From NCBI RefSeq assembly GCF_022682495.2, contig NC_071392.1, forward strand, positions 55,391,459-55,455,458: a stretch of DNA of 64,000 nucleotides, read 5' to 3'. The notes under the pieces were generated by a model, which saw only the letters and a list, made by a program, of their open reading frames with translations, was not told where the DNA came from and made no database searches. This document shows positions 1 to 12,482 of this stretch, piece by piece. The position numbers and the translations under genes were made by a program. Source of the DNA: Desmodus rotundus. Its lineage: Eukaryota > Chordata > Mammalia > Chiroptera > Phyllostomidae. How positions within the stretch are numbered: the first letter of the stretch is position 1; every line of letters starts with the position of its first letter.

Positions 1-225
1 GTATGTAGGTAAAGTGCTAGAAAATTACCTTAGCACACTGTGAGCATTAGATATGTGTTAGCTGTTTTTTGTTATAAATTATTATCGTTGCATCAGTATA
101 AGGAGGTTCTAAGTGGGTCTTGTTAAAAAGCAGAAGTATATTTCATCTTCAACCCCATAAAACATTGTGGGATATCTCATTTGATGACACATAGTCTGGC
201 TTTTGCTTACTTTTATTTATATCCA
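1..225. other. Unassigned AT-rich sequence
   Basis: No repeat family, coding pattern or RNA gene is recognisable. It leads into the AT dinucleotide tract that follows. Confidence 0.5.
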
Positions 226-251
226 TATATATATATATATATATATTACAT

Positions 252-306
<55 letters not shown>
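226..306. repeat. (AT)n microsatellite
   Basis: Nearly pure alternating AT, broken once by an imperfect 'attacatatacatacat' stretch near 244-260. This is a simple repeat, likely length-polymorphic, with no sign of being part of a larger element. Confidence 0.95.
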
Positions 307-310
<4 letters not shown>

Positions 311-2185
311 AGACCTACCAACATGTGGGGTAAAAATAGTATATAAGATATAAGATGTGCAGGGCTCTATGCACATATGGCATGGTCAGTCTGGAAAGGA
401 ACAAGGATATTAAACCAATTATTACAGGTGCAGTAACTTCATAAAAATATCAAGTGCTATGAAGAGGCTAAGAGAGGGGGTCTGGATTTAACCCTTAACC
501 TTCAAAAATCATCATTACATTCCCATAACAATAAATAGCCAATGGATATTAATAGAAAAGCTCATCTTTGAAACTCAAAGTCTTCAGTTTGGAATAAATT
601 GACCAAAATTGAAAATAGTAACAATTCCAACACATTTTCACTCTTGTCAGTAAAATGTGGATGCAGATAGAGAAGTAATTACTGAGACCACAAGCCCCAC
701 TATAACACATCAACCAGCTCTGGCCATGTTCCCCCCCAACTTTCCACTCCTGAGGTGACAAGGAGATGGCAACTGCACTATTGGCCATATATTCTGGAAG
801 ATGCCTATAACTAGGAATTCCCATCCTGAGAAGCTATCAATATAGAGACCATTGTGAGTAGATGGGTGCCTTCCTGCAGTTTCTTTCAGTACCACCTGCA
901 GCTTAACTCCAGCCCAAGTCTCTTATACACTCCTGCCCCTCTTGGGGGTTACCTCTGGCATAAAGGAGAATGAATTGTAGGTAATAGAACAGCAGCAGGG
1001 AGAGAAGAGGTGGGCTCTGTTGGGATGTCACCCAGAAATGACTATAGAACAGCTTTCTGCTTTAGACCCAGAAACCCTCACTTCTAAGGGGGGTAGGGGG
1101 TGAAGCTTCTGGTCTCCTGGTCAGTTCTTGATCCACCTCTGGATACCTGACAAACTTGCCATGACATCTGGGACTGACTCCCAAACTAAACTTTTTTTGA
1201 GGTTATAGAACATTCCATTACCTTTTTTCTGCTAAAATTTCAAAATGTCAGCACTTTCTTAGCTAGACTGGCCTTGAAATTGAAGTTCACACATGCTAAA
1301 AGAAAGGCTATTGGTTTAATAATTTCACTTCTACTAGAAATACCAACATTCTCTGGACATAGTTCAAATCCTAATAATATGTTGTGCTTGTTTTTAACAT
1401 TTCACCTGAGACTTTCCAAAAATCTATGGAAAATCTGAACTCACTGAACCTCTTCATGCCCTTAGGAAGGAAAAGAAAGCTTTAAATTCTTCTGTCACCA
1501 TTATAAATATAAAAGTAAATTCAAGAAGAGAAAAGAAGCCAGTGCTCAGTCAAGGATCTGTACTTTCTGAGAGCAGGAGTCTAGCAAGGTTGAATGCAGA
1601 AAGAGAGTGATGCAGGATGAAGACAGACAGATAGGCATGGCTGGGTATTACAGGTCCTGGAAGATTGGGTTAACAATCTTTACCTGAGAACAAGGATAAG
1701 AAAGGGATTTAAGCAGAGAGTTGACTGAGGATAATTTATTCAAATTGCATTTTTAAGTGATCACTCTTCTGTGGAGAAGGAGAGAGGCTGAGTACATGAA
1801 GACCAGTAGAGAGGCTCTGGCAGACACCTGGGCAATAGGCATTGGTGGCCTGGGCTAAGGCAGTAGATGTTCATATGGAGTGAAGTCAATGAATTTCAGA
1901 GGACAAGCCCATAGGGCTTGATGATAGCTTGGCTTAGGGGAAGAGAGAGAAGACAGTGTCAAGGATGACAGTTAATAGCTTGAAGAGAATGATGTGGCAC
2001 TGTGAGGCCAAAGATACAGGAGGACAGCTATAGGGCATGGCGCCATGCAAGTCCAAGGGTAGAAATGGAATACTGTCCTAGGAGGTTATAATGATGTTAA
2101 AAGCTGACTACTTCCTGAATGCTTTGTGGGTGGTGTCTCACCACCATTCCTTAAGATAAAATCAACTGAATATAGTAATGAGTTA
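307..2185. other. Unassigned intergenic or intronic DNA
   Basis: About 1.9 kb in which I recognise no repeat family or exon. Short open frames on the minus strand near 549-895 have no family-like motif and look like chance frames. The base composition is ordinary for mammalian noncoding DNA. Confidence 0.5.
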
Positions 2186-2189
2186 CTTT

Positions 2190-2432
2190 TTAAAGAGTCC
2201 TAGCTAGGTGCCAAGAATTATACAGCTGATATCACCTACATTACTTAATCCAATATTCTAAAAGACAAACATTTTTTCAGGCAGTCTTGACTGTCGATAT
2301 CTCTTTCATAGCAGGAAACTGAGGCTTCAAGAGCGTACAAGTTGCAGAAAGTCACTCAGAGCCTGTCCTCTCATCTAGATCTTTCTGACTCCAAAACCCA
2401 AACTCTTAACCACAATGTTTGCTGCTCCTTCA
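2190..2432 (-). repeat. MIR SINE relic
   Basis: The plus strand reads 'gaaactgaggcttcaagag', then a 'cagaaagtcactcagagcc' block and 'ctcttaaccacaatgtttgctgc'. This is the reverse complement of the MIR core, with its conserved 'catagtggttaagag' head. It is diverged, as expected of a pre-placental family. The left edge is uncertain by tens of bases. Confidence 0.7.
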
Positions 2433-3486
2433 TAGAGAGTGTAAACATGAAATGCCTAAGAGTTTGACTGAAGTAAATAATGCAACCTAATGAAGGAAAA
2501 GAAAAATTGTAAGCCTTATTTCCAAACCAGCCAGGAAATTTACAAATATGCACTGCTGGTCACTAGGGGTCTGGATGATGTATCATGCTTGGATCAGCAC
2601 AATATTGTGTGCTGTTTATTAGAAAATAACTCCCATCACTTCTTGCTGATTGGTGTGTTTGTAGCATCTGTTATGAAAGACAGTGGGCATGCCCACATTA
2701 GCAAATAGAAAAGTAATGATCTGCCTCATTGAGAGAAAACAACTTACATTTTCCCACAGTGGAATATTATTAAATTTTAAGTGCATTAAGATGTAAAGGA
2801 CATGTTTTGAGGGAATGTTTTTTGCAGCTTTTACATGTGTTGAACATTTGACTGGTGCCCCCAACTAGCTCCAGCCTGCATTTGGGTCAGTTCTTGAGAA
2901 GATTTGCTTAAGAGAAGATGAACTCCAAGATGTTGGTATTGAAACACTATAAAAAATACAGACAAAATAAAACAGTGGGGGGACTGGAAGTTAAACATGA
3001 TAACAAAAAGAAAAAGGAAACCAGTTGCTGAAGCAGAAACACTGGATTATGGGAAGGTATGCATAATAGGAACAAGGTAGGCCTTTTCTCAATCTTTGCT
3101 AGCAACAAACATTTTAAGTTCCATGTTATTAAATGCTAACAGAAGTCACTGTAGAAGGAGAGTAGGCTTAGGCTACAGAAATGCCTTCTTTTATTGGTTT
3201 ACAGATTTAAGATTCCTTGTCAGAGAGAGGAAGACATGGAAGGGGAAGGAAAGGACGCTGGATTGTGGGAACCATCATGGGCATTTTCATGAAAGGCATT
3301 TTCATGACAGGCTAGAGCAGTGATAGTGAGACTTTAATAAAAAGAGCCTTGATTTTATTTTTAATTTTGAAAAGCATAATTTTAGTGAAATAAATAATTC
3401 CCTTGCAAGCAGTGGCAAGGGGAAAATGGGGTGAGAATACATGCCATTTTGCTACAAGCCAAGAAAAAAAAAATGTGCCTTCCATC
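2433..3486. other. Unassigned sequence
   Basis: No clear family is seen in this 1-kb stretch. An open frame at 3096-3323 has low-complexity charged residues and no recognisable domain, so it is not called a gene. Confidence 0.45.
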
Positions 3487-3700
3487 TGACAGTAACCAGA
3501 GGGGAGGTGGAAGGGGATAATTGGGGGTAGGGGGGAAGGTTTTTCCGAAACAACTATAAAGGACACATGGACAAAACCAAGTGGGGTAGAAGCAGGGGAG
3601 GGAAATAGGGATGGCTGGGGTGGGGTGGGAAGTGGTAGGGGATAAATGCAGACAACTGTAATTGAACAACAATAAAATAATGTTTTTAAAAATTCTGCTT
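3487..3700 (+). mobile_element. L1 3' end fragment (3'UTR and tail)
   Basis: It carries the bat L1 3'UTR signature in order: 'gacagtaaccagagggga', a G-rich run, 'tataaaggacacatggac', 'aaaaccaag', another G-rich run, and 'actgtaattgaacaacaat' before an A-rich tail. Only the last ~210 bp of the element is present, so it is a severely 5'-truncated copy. Confidence 0.85.
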
Positions 3701-4017
3701 CCAGTAATTAATGAGGAACCTAAATCCACCCCATCTCCATATTATTGAACTAAAACTTCTTTCTATTGTTGTCAGGAGTGCTACAATTTTTGTTCAAGGA
3801 GCACCCTTCCTCATTTGTCCTTATCTGCTGCACAGCTTTCTCTTCTACAGGGTGGCATGCAGGGGTGGGAAGGGTGGGAGGGGTGTTGACTGGGTTAGGT
3901 GTCCCATCTGGTGGAACCACTGAGCACACCACATACCCAGACAGAAATAGCCTCACTAAGACAAAGGGTGCAAAGGATGCTGCTCATTTTAGTTTTACCT
4001 GCTCTGTATAGTAGGAT
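3701..4017. other. Unassigned spacer between two L1 fragments
   Basis: About 320 bp with no recognisable repeat or exon. Overlapping short frames on both strands have no domain features. Confidence 0.4.
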
Positions 4018-4490
4018 CTTTTTTTTTTTTTGCATGGTCACTTTACATTAAAGTCTTTATTTTAAATTGTTTTTCAATTACAGTTGTCTGCATTTTTTCC
4101 CCAACCCCTCTACCCCATCCCAGCCAAACCCACCTCCCTCTCCTGCTTCCACCCTACCCTTTGGTTTCATCTATGTGTCCTTTATAGTAGTTCCTGAAAA
4201 ATCCTCCCCACTGTCCCTTCCCCCCTCCCCTCTGGCTATTGTTAGATTGTTCTTAACTTCAATGTCTCTAGTTATATTTTGTTTGCTTTTTTCTCTCTGT
4301 TGATTATGTTCTGGTTAAAGGTGAGATCATATGGTATTTGTCCCTCACCACCTGGCTTATTTCACTTAGCATAATGCTCTCCAGTTCCATCCATGCTGTC
4401 GCAAAGGCTACAAGCTCCTTCTTTCTCTCTGCTGCACAGAATTCCATTGTGTAAATATACCATAGTTTTTTGATCCACTACACCAAAGGC
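4018..4490 (-). mobile_element. 5'-inverted L1, 3' portion
   Basis: A poly-T run (the tail in reverse) is followed by the reverse-complemented L1 3'UTR and the last codons of ORF2, up to 'tttttgatccacta'. The adjoining 4491-4797 segment is ORF2 in the opposite orientation. The two together form one minus-strand insertion with an inverted 5' part, the usual product of twin priming. About 700 nt of ORF2 between the two pieces is missing. Confidence 0.85.
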
Positions 4491-4797
4491 AGAGAACAGA
4501 GAGCCCAGAAATAAACCCAAGTCTCTACGGTCAATTAATATTTGACAAAGGAGGCAGGGGCATAAAATGGAGCAAAAATAGCCTCTTCAACAAATGGTGT
4601 TGGGAGATCTGGACAGCTACATGCAAAAAAATGAAACTCAATCACCAACTTACACCATACAGAAAACTAAATTCTGGGTGGATAAAAGACTTAAATATAA
4701 GTCGTAACACCATAAAAGTCCTAGAGGAAAACATTGGCAGGAAATTCTCAGACATTCCATGCAGCAACATCCTCACAGACATGTCCTCTAAAATTAA
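4491..4797 (+). mobile_element. 5'-inverted L1, inverted ORF2 segment
   Basis: The plus-strand sequence encodes the C-terminal third of ORF2p: 'agagcccagaaataaaccc', 'gtcaattaatatttgacaaag', then a run that ends 'gacatgtcctctaaaatt'. It joins head-to-head with the reverse-oriented 3' end at 4018-4490. No clean target-site duplication was found. Only short frames remain. Confidence 0.85.
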
Positions 4798-5539
4798 CAG
4801 TTCTTGGACAGTGACTTAAGTTACAGAGGAGCAATGAGCCACATTCTCTGAGGGCATACATGACTCCCCGTAAAGTAGGAAGTTTGGTCAACCAACCTAG
4901 TTCATTCAGACCAGGCACTTGACACCACCTAGCAGGAAAAAATAAAATTAATATTCCATTGATTCACTAAGTAACCCACTAAGAGAACCTAATTAATGCC
5001 AAGCATTTTTGACATCATGGACTGAAGTGTTCAGTTTCACCATTATGAAATGGTATATTCCACACCCCTCCCATATCTCTTTTTTTTTTTTTTTTTTTTT
5101 TTGGTCTGGCTCAATTGTTACTCCAAATTGAAAGCAAGAAGCCCAAGGTCAGGACAGATCTCTAGCCTGCCATAGCCAGTGCCCCCATCTTATTCAATAG
5201 TTTTGTCTTAGAATATGACTTTTATCCCCAACCTAGAAACAATGAGCAAAATCTTACACTCTATTTTATTATTTTATGGTCACTATGGTTGGGGTAGAGA
5301 GGCAACACATTACAAAACTAATGGATTTCAAGTAATATTAAAGTTATCAGAAGACTTTATTAAAACCTCAGGAGTTGACAGAGAATTATATCAGTTACCC
5401 AGAGCCCTTGGATAAAAGGAAGAAGAGATTAAAAACAAATTAGAAAATTATAACTATCTATAGTATGTAAAATACATATTTGTGTCTGCAACACTAAGGG
5501 AATAAAAAGGATTTTACAAGAGTCTAATTTGGGAGTTAG
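4798..5539. other. Unassigned sequence with a poly-T run
   Basis: There is a T run of about 23 bases at 5080-5102, but the DNA after it ('ggtctggctcaattgttac') matches no SINE that I recognise. The open frame at 5215-5415 has no domain features. Confidence 0.4.
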
Positions 5540-5625
5540 TACTGGCTCAACTTAAGGCAAGTCACTAATTATTACTACCTGCTCCAACACCTCCATTTAG
5601 AAGATGGGAAAGTACAATACAACTA
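5540..5625 (+). repeat. Possible MIR fragment
   Basis: 'taaggcaagtcact' followed by 'cctccatttagaagatggg' resembles the MIR stretch 'gggcaagtcact...cagtttcctcatctgtaaaatgggg'. It is short and diverged, so the assignment is tentative. Confidence 0.35.
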
Positions 5626-6344
5626 GGCCCTTATTTACTTCATAGATATGCCACCTTATGCCATCTCACAGTAAGATACAGTTTTGTTTTCATGTTCTTA
5701 TGATATGGGTGGGATTCCATAGTGCATAGGAAGGTCAAATTTGGAAAGGAACCCATGTCTCTATTTTAGTTTTTTTTTTTTTACCACCTTGATTGGAAGT
5801 GTATTTTGTCCCACATAAATGAAGGTGCCCTTTGCGGGTGGCATATATGGTGACCAAGACCTTCCTCACTTCCAGCTCAACAAAATTAAAATACAATGAA
5901 ATAAAATTATGTCCATAGAAATAACATTTATTAACCAATATTCTTATACCTAATGCAGGACAAGCAGGGTATAACTAAGAGAGCTACAGATAGAATGTTA
6001 AGCTGAATGAAGATACTCAACACAAAGTCTAGAAATGGGATTCCAAAGGACCAGAATTTAGCAGTGTTGATGCAGGGAAGGGGCTCATGGGATCTTATTT
6101 TGTTATGAGCAGAAATGGCAGATGTCATCTGGTGAATAGTGCTCATAGGAATGATTTTAATCTTATCAGGTGCCTGACACAAACAAGCAGATACTGTTTT
6201 TCAAGGTCTCTAACATTTCAGGCTTATGTCTCAATATGTGTATATTTATTTATAAATCATATTTACTCACTACTGTTATTATCTAATAAGGCACAATATA
6301 TTCTCAGAGCCAGATTATCCTAATAACAAGTCATAAATTTCTTT
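5626..6344. other. Unassigned sequence
   Basis: No repeat family or exon recognised. Short frames on both strands show no motif. Confidence 0.4.
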
Positions 6345-6541
6345 CTTTCTTTATTTTTTTAATTAAACATTGTTGTTCAATTACAGTTGGGTGCCTTTTC
6401 TCCCCACCCCTCCACCCCACCCCAGCCAAACCCACCTCCCTCTCCCACCTCCACCCTCCCCCTTGGTTTTTTCCATGTGTCCTTTATGGTAGTTCTTGCA
6501 AACCCCTCTCCCCACTATCCCCTCCCCCTCCCCTCTGGTTG
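6345..6541 (-). mobile_element. L1 3'UTR fragment
   Basis: Reverse-complement L1 3' end: 'tgttgttcaattacagttg', a C-rich block, 'ccatgtgtcctttatggtag', then 'ctcccctctggttg', where the match stops. It is a roughly 200-bp, strongly 5'-truncated copy. Confidence 0.85.
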
Positions 6542-7111
6542 TAAATTTCTATATAAAAAGTATTCTTGGAAATTATACTTTTTGGTCAATTTATTATCAG
6601 ATTAGAATATGCAGTCATGTTTTTAATGTCAATATATGACAGAAGACCTTGTAAAAAAAAAGTAATTGTTCCATGCTTTTTTCATGATTTTCACTTGGGC
6701 TTGCATTACAAGAAATACCTTCAATTTACAGTTTCTTTGCAGGAATTTCTTCTAAGATATTTGCACATTTCATTTAAACTTGATAATGTAATAAAATATA
6801 ATGCAATAAAATAGTATTTTAAATGCAAGTTTCAATTAGTGCAAATGACTGAGGCCATGCCTATTTTCTCTCTGACCTCACACTCACATTTGGAGAAGGT
6901 GACTTGAGTCTCTGATATATCCCTGAGGCTTCATACTATAAGTTAGTAAAACTTCCCTTCTTTCTTTTCACATTAAAATGAAAACAGAAATTTCCAGTTT
7001 TCTTTCCAGCACTCAATGATAAGTATTACATACATATTAGGGGGCACATCACTTTAATTACAAACAAGTCTTTCTCTTTTTTTTTTACAGTGATAAGATT
7101 TTCTTTTCTGT
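6542..7111. other. Unassigned sequence
   Basis: No recognisable element or exon. An open frame at 6566-6814 starts inside the L1 edge and shows no domain. Confidence 0.4.
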
Positions 7112-8046
7112 TTAAAAAAAAATTTTATTGGATTTTTGCCATTACCATTTAACCTCCTTACAACCCCTCCCCTCTGCAATCACCACACTGTTGTCCACAC
7201 CCATAAGTCCTTTTTCCTTTTTGCTCAATCCCTCCACCCCTTCACCATTCTCCCATAGCTGTCATCCTCCTCTCTATGAGTCTGTCTCTATTTTACCTGT
7301 TAGTTCATTTGTTCATTATATTCTACACATGAGTGAAATCATATAGTATTTTTCTTTCTCTGACTGGCCTATTTCACTTATATAACGTTCTTTAGGTCCA
7401 TCCATGCTGTTGCAAAGGGTAAAATTTTCTTCTTTTCTATGGCCAAGTAGTATTCCATTGTGTAAATGTCCCATAGTTGTTTTGTCCACTCATCTACTGA
7501 TGGATACTTGGGCGGTTTCCATGTCTTGGCAATTGTAAATAACACTGCAATGAAAATAGGGGTCTCCTGTTCTTTTGAATTAGTGTCTTGGGTTTCTTCA
7601 GTTATATTCCCAGAAGTGGGATTGCTAGGTCAAAAGGCAGTTCCATTTTTAATTTTTTGAGGTATCTCCATATTGTTTTCCACAGCAGTTGCACCAGTCT
7701 GCATTCCCACAAACAGTACAAAAGTGTTCCCTTTTCTCCACATCCTCACCAGCACTTGTTTGTTGATTTATTGATGATAGTTATTCTGCAAGTGTGAGGT
7801 GATATCTCATTGTAGTTTTAATTTGTATTTCTCTGATTATTAGTGATGTTGAACATCTTTTCATGTCTATCGGTCATCTGTTTATCTTCTTTGGAGAAGT
7901 GTCTATTCAGGTCCTTTGCCCATTTTTTAAATTGGATTGTTTGTTTTTATGGTGTTAAGTTTTGTAGGTTCTTTATAAATTTTAGGTATTAACCCCTATC
8001 AGATGTATTGGTGAATATGTTATCCCATTCTGTGGGTTGTCTTTCA
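7112..8046 (-). mobile_element. Older 5'-truncated L1 (3'UTR and ORF2 C-terminus)
   Basis: It reads in reverse through a 3'UTR unlike that of the younger L1s here ('ttgccattaccatttaacc'), then through the ORF2 C-terminus: 'ccatccatgctgttgcaaagg', 'tattccattgtgtaaatg', 'caattgtaaataacactgc' and 'ttgcccattttttaaattgg'. It stops near 'tctgtgggttgtctttcatt'. Divergence from the young copies is clear, so it is an older subfamily. Confidence 0.85.
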
Positions 8047-8644
8047 TTCACCATAAATAATAGTTCCTCTATAATAAATTAATAGATCCACTTGATAAAG
8101 AACATGCTGATAAGGAATTGAAAAATATCTGGACAAAGTAATAAACCTCATGTTATCAAATAACAAATTATTCCCAGATACAGAGGCAAAGGCAAATTTC
8201 CATACAGAAAAAGCAGTCATGGATCCAGGGTCATGGTGCAAAGTTCAAGGGTGTGCTGATTGCCTAAATATAAAATAGTGTCCCTAGGGCCTATCAGGTC
8301 ATCACACTCTAATTTTTACATGCCATGTTATAGGATCTTCCATCCATTAACTATAAAATGGAGACTGTAAAAAGACCACACAGGTCTGTATAGTTGGTAC
8401 ATCATGATAAATTGTCTCTACTTAATGCTTCATGAGCATTTTTAGAGACTGCTACAAAGATGGAAAACTCATGCTTCTGTCCAATCACTGTTTCCTGAAT
8501 TAGCTCATGTTTCATTTAGCCTATGTGAAGTGAGAGCCATGGAATCTCATCTCCCCGTATAACATCCCCAACCATTGGAAAGTTAAAAGTCAGTCTTAGC
8601 CATGAAGGCTTTCTTGTCTCCCATAAAATGATTTCCCACTCCTC
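8047..8644. other. Unassigned sequence
   Basis: About 600 bp with nothing recognised. Confidence 0.4.
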
Positions 8645-8800
8645 TATACTTTCATAGTATTAATACTTTGTATATATTATAGCTTTTATTACCTTTGTGT
8701 GAGTTTCTTTCTTGTCATTCAAAGCTAAACTCCTTGAAAGTAAAAATCATGTTACCTCAAAGAGCAGGCACTTAGTGACGGCATGTACAAATGCAGTATA
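8645..8800 (+). repeat. Possible L2 3' end relic
   Basis: The layout 'tactttcatagtattaatac ... attacctttgtg ... aactccttgaaagtaaaaatcatgt' resembles the L2 3' region ('...gactgtgagctccttgagggcagggac...'). It is diverged and short. Confidence 0.3.
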
Positions 8801-9414
8801 CTGACCCTCATGTTTTGGCATTCCTGGACACTTTTCTACTACTTTCTTTTCAGGCAGTAGTTTAAACAGCTAATATTTTGATAAATACTATAAAAGATTA
8901 AATTGCCAAACATATAAGCTATCTGACAGTCTACATAAACTTAATTCAAATCTGTGTAGATTTGAGTTAGAACTTAAATTTCATTCTTATTTGCCAAAAA
9001 GACAATTTTATAACTTCAAAGGAAAATTCCTTCAAAACATGCTTTTAAAACTCACCCCAAATACTTTGGCATTAAAAAGGACCTTGCAAGACAACTATTC
9101 TGATGAGTAAAGGATCAGCTAATCAGAATTATCTGATAGCCTTTGGAATAACAGTGTCTTACAATGTAAGAAGAAAACATTTGCAGTTCATCAGGTGTGA
9201 CAAAAACTTAGTTCGAGAAGTTCCAGCAGAGTAGAATGTCCTCTGGTCTCTACTGTCCTATTTTTGAGCATTCCTGTAATTCTTCTACTACATGCCATAG
9301 TTTGGTGTTAGAAATGGTAGCAGCACTCAACACCACTAAAGACGATGGCCATTTAGTGGTGTTGACATTTAGTGGTGTTAGAGATGGAACAGTCTTGTTG
9401 ACCAAGGCAATAAG
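8801..9414. other. Unassigned sequence with a short hairpin
   Basis: No repeat family recognised. A 14-bp inverted repeat at 9327-9365 is listed separately. Confidence 0.4.
9327..9365. repeat. 14-bp perfect inverted repeat
   Basis: The arms 'tcaacaccactaaa' (9327-9340) and 'tttagtggtgttga' (9352-9365) are exact reverse complements around an 11-base loop. A third copy of the arm ('atttagtggtgtta') follows at 9367-9380. Confidence 0.8.
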
Positions 9415-9560
9415 CCCTGGTTGGGAGTCTGGAGCCCAAAAAGTCAGTGCCTGACTCCACAGCTGACTTACCATGTGACCTTGAGCAAACGTCATTGGTG
9501 TGTTCTTCTCTGTCTTCACTGTTCAAAGGAGGGAAATAATTGCTGCTTCCAGCCAGGAGA
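9415..9560 (+). repeat. MIR SINE relic
   Basis: 'ggagtctggagccc' then 'ctgacttaccatgtgacctt', 'gagcaaacgtcattgg' and a 'ggagggaaataattgctgc' end follow the MIR order: sensor-like head, 'tgtgaccttgggcaagtc', then 'aaatggggataat'. It is diverged. Confidence 0.65.
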
Positions 9561-12054
9561 TGAATAGGAAAATATTGGTAAGATTCTCATAAATCTCTAC
9601 TAGAAAATTGTGGTTAAAAGATAATTACATACCATCAGATTTTCCAAAGGAAATGATGTAAGCAGGTGGAGAAAAACTGTATTTCAAGAAATATTATCAA
9701 ATGATAATTAATCTATAACATATTCTAAGTGGAAAATATAATTTCTTTCTATTTCATGTTAATTGTGTAAAGTGATTTTTAAAATATGTTTCACAGTATA
9801 GGTGAAATATGAATCTTTTTTGAAAGAAGACATCGAGGCATGCATTAAGAAGCAATTCAATGAGATTGTAACTTTTCTGAGCATAGGTCTGGACTTAGTC
9901 ATATTGAAGAAAAAAAATAGCTTCCATTTTCATCAAAAAAGAGTGTAATATACTCTCATTTGTTGTGAGGTTATTAAGATCAAGAAGCCAATGGGCATCA
10001 CTAGGCATTATATGACTGCTTTCAGCATATACCAGTTGATCTAGTGTGAATTATTAGTAATCAGTTCCAAGACTCCTGCACCCATTCTGTGATATCCTTG
10101 AGCCAACTCTTTGAGGTACCAGATATAAATTTACTGTTTTACTGAGTTAGTATGTGTTACATGTTGGCTTTTTCTTCTCATATTGTTTTGGTTTTCTGTA
10201 CAAGTATGCTTATTTGGGGGTAAAATCAAGATGTCCCACCTTCTGGATAGCCTTATCTTGTATGTTAGCCCCTCGCAACCATGATGAAGTGGGGAAGACT
10301 CTGATTCCAAATTGATATTTATTTGTTATTTTTGGATCTCTGAAGTAAATTACTAGAAAATTCATTTCCTTTAGTGACCTTCTGTACCTACAAATTCCTT
10401 ATGTTTCTATAACATGATCTTATTTATTTCATGTTTAGGGTTTTTACATATGTGTCATGGGAAATTAATAGTCTATTGAAATCATTTTGCCTAATTGGCG
10501 GAAGTTTTTGAAGCTCATACAACAAAACTTCATTTCCTGTCTCAGATTTACAGATAAAGACTTCCATTTCTTGCTGATGTAGCTATGTAGATATATTCAC
10601 TTGTCATAAAGACTTGAATTACCTTATCTTATTAAAGAAAGGGGCTGGATTCTACTTGGATCTGATCTTTACATAGCTGTTCATATGCAGTGTTTGTTCC
10701 TAAATTAGCTCTGGTTTGATAACCAAACCAAGCAACTATACTTCACTTGTAACTCAAACATACAGTTTTATCATATCATAGCTTCAAAATTATGGTTGTC
10801 TTGAGCTCCAACCTGCCTATAAAGAAATTTACCCCTGCCCATCATTGTTTCATTTTGCATATGGTTAGGACCCTCCTGTTTCTCTGTTCTATCCTTGCAG
10901 AATCCTTGGGAAACCCCTACTGTAGTATTATTGTCCACTCTCTTTAAGATGTAGCCTTAGACAGAAGCCCTACCCTCTCCTTGGACAATTAGCTCCAAGC
11001 TGGTAAGATATCTTTCCTTAAACATTCATGAGCCATCAGAGATCAAACTCAAACTTCAACAGCATTTCAACAAAACCTTGGGTATTAGAGAAGGAAAGTG
11101 CAACCTGGACTGGTAGTGTGTTTCAGAGTTCATGTGCCCTGTTATGTCTTCAAGGCCAGTCTTCTGGCCTTCTCCAGTCAAGATTCCAATTCATGCCCAC
11201 CTCCTGCTCCCACCATCACCTGTGGTCCTCAGAATTCAGGCCCAGCTGCCCTTAAGCCCTGAAGGGAGAATCCCTTTCCTCAGAGAACTGTCTCCTCTTT
11301 TCTCATTTTGTAGGATGATAAGCCAGGTAGACCGACAGTGTCAATATTCCTTTCCCCAGAGGATATAACCTAGTAGAAAAAGTACATCAGAAATTATAAC
11401 TAAGCTTTATTACATGGGGACTATTGTGACAGAAATAACCCGGTGTGAGATATATCAAGTACCTGGTAGAGTTGTTTTTCTAAAGACACTTCTCTTTCCT
11501 TCATCCTTGGCTCTCATTTCTGGAGTTCTGGAAAACAACAACTGCATACACAGTATCCTTAGAGTGAGACAGGCCTATAAATGCTACAGCATGTACCCCA
11601 TACCCCTGCCCACACCCACACAACCATGTCTCCAAAACAGAAGTTTGGCTTCATCTTCCCCCAGAATTTATGTTATCAAATAGTACACTTAACATCTCAG
11701 TCTCAAACATCTGTATTCAGGTTAATACTAACCTCACATTTCCTTCTAGAACAATGAGTGAATATTTAATTTACATTTTTGTAAACAAGTGGAAGACTCA
11801 AGTTGCTTTCCCAGACCAAATACAACAATTTACCTGTGAGATAAATTCATGTCACTACACTTAGAGATTGGAAATTGCTTGTAGTTTTAAATGTTTCTCT
11901 TCTTTTCCCAGTGACTAAAGACAAGTTTCTAACAGTATCTTAGGTCCAGTGCCAGCTAGGGTAATCCATAGCCCATCTGTGGAATTATGAGAACCATGGT
12001 TATTTGGGATCTTTGCTGAGTTTATATCATATACTCCAGTGTTTGTTTGGGTTT
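9561..12054. other. Unassigned 2.5-kb stretch
   Basis: I recognise no mobile element, exon or RNA gene. The small frames at 11028-11255, 11414-11683 and 11670-11864 have no domain and no codon-use signal that I can judge by eye. This could be unique DNA (intron or intergenic) or repeats too old to see without a search. Confidence 0.4.
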
Positions 12055-12482
12055 TTTTTTTCTTTTTACCTTTAGACACTTTATTTTTTTAAATTATTTT
12101 TCAAGTACAATTGTCTACATTTTCTCCCACCACTACTTCCTGCCCACCCATCCCCATCTCCCACACTTGATCCTACCCCCTTTTGGATTTGTCCATGTGT
12201 CCTTTATACATGTTCCTTGATGACCCTTCCCATTTTTGCCCCCATCATCCCCTTCTCTCCTTCACTCTAGTTACCGTCAGTTTGTTCTTTATTTCAATGT
12301 CTCTGGTTATAATATGCTTACTTGTTTGTTTTGTTGATTAGGTTCCACTTATAGGTGAGATCAAATGGTATTTGTCTTTCACCACCTGGCTTATTTCACT
12401 TAGCATAATGCTCTCCAGATCCATCCATGCTGTCATGAAGGATAGAAGCTCCTTCTTTCTTTCTGTTGTGTATAAGTGTACC
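12055..12482 (-). mobile_element. 5'-inverted L1, 3' portion
   Basis: Reverse-oriented L1 3'UTR and the end of ORF2: 'atttttcaagtacaattgtc', 'gtccatgtgtcctttatac', 'cttagcataatgctctcc', ending 'ttctgttgtgtataagtgta'. It is joined head-to-head with the forward ORF2 segment that follows. Together they make a minus-strand L1 insertion whose 5' part was inverted. Confidence 0.88.

Noticed and set aside
3096..3323. Small frames in unassigned DNA (also 5215-5415, 11414-11683, 27756-27995) as new genes
   Set aside because: Lengths of 60-90 codons are expected by chance in six frames over this much DNA. None has a domain, signal peptide or repeated copy elsewhere in the window.
4491..4797. Separate forward L1 insertion next to a reverse one
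   Set aside because: The head-to-head join without any tail or duplication between the parts fits a single twin-primed insertion better. The same holds at 12483 and 62405.
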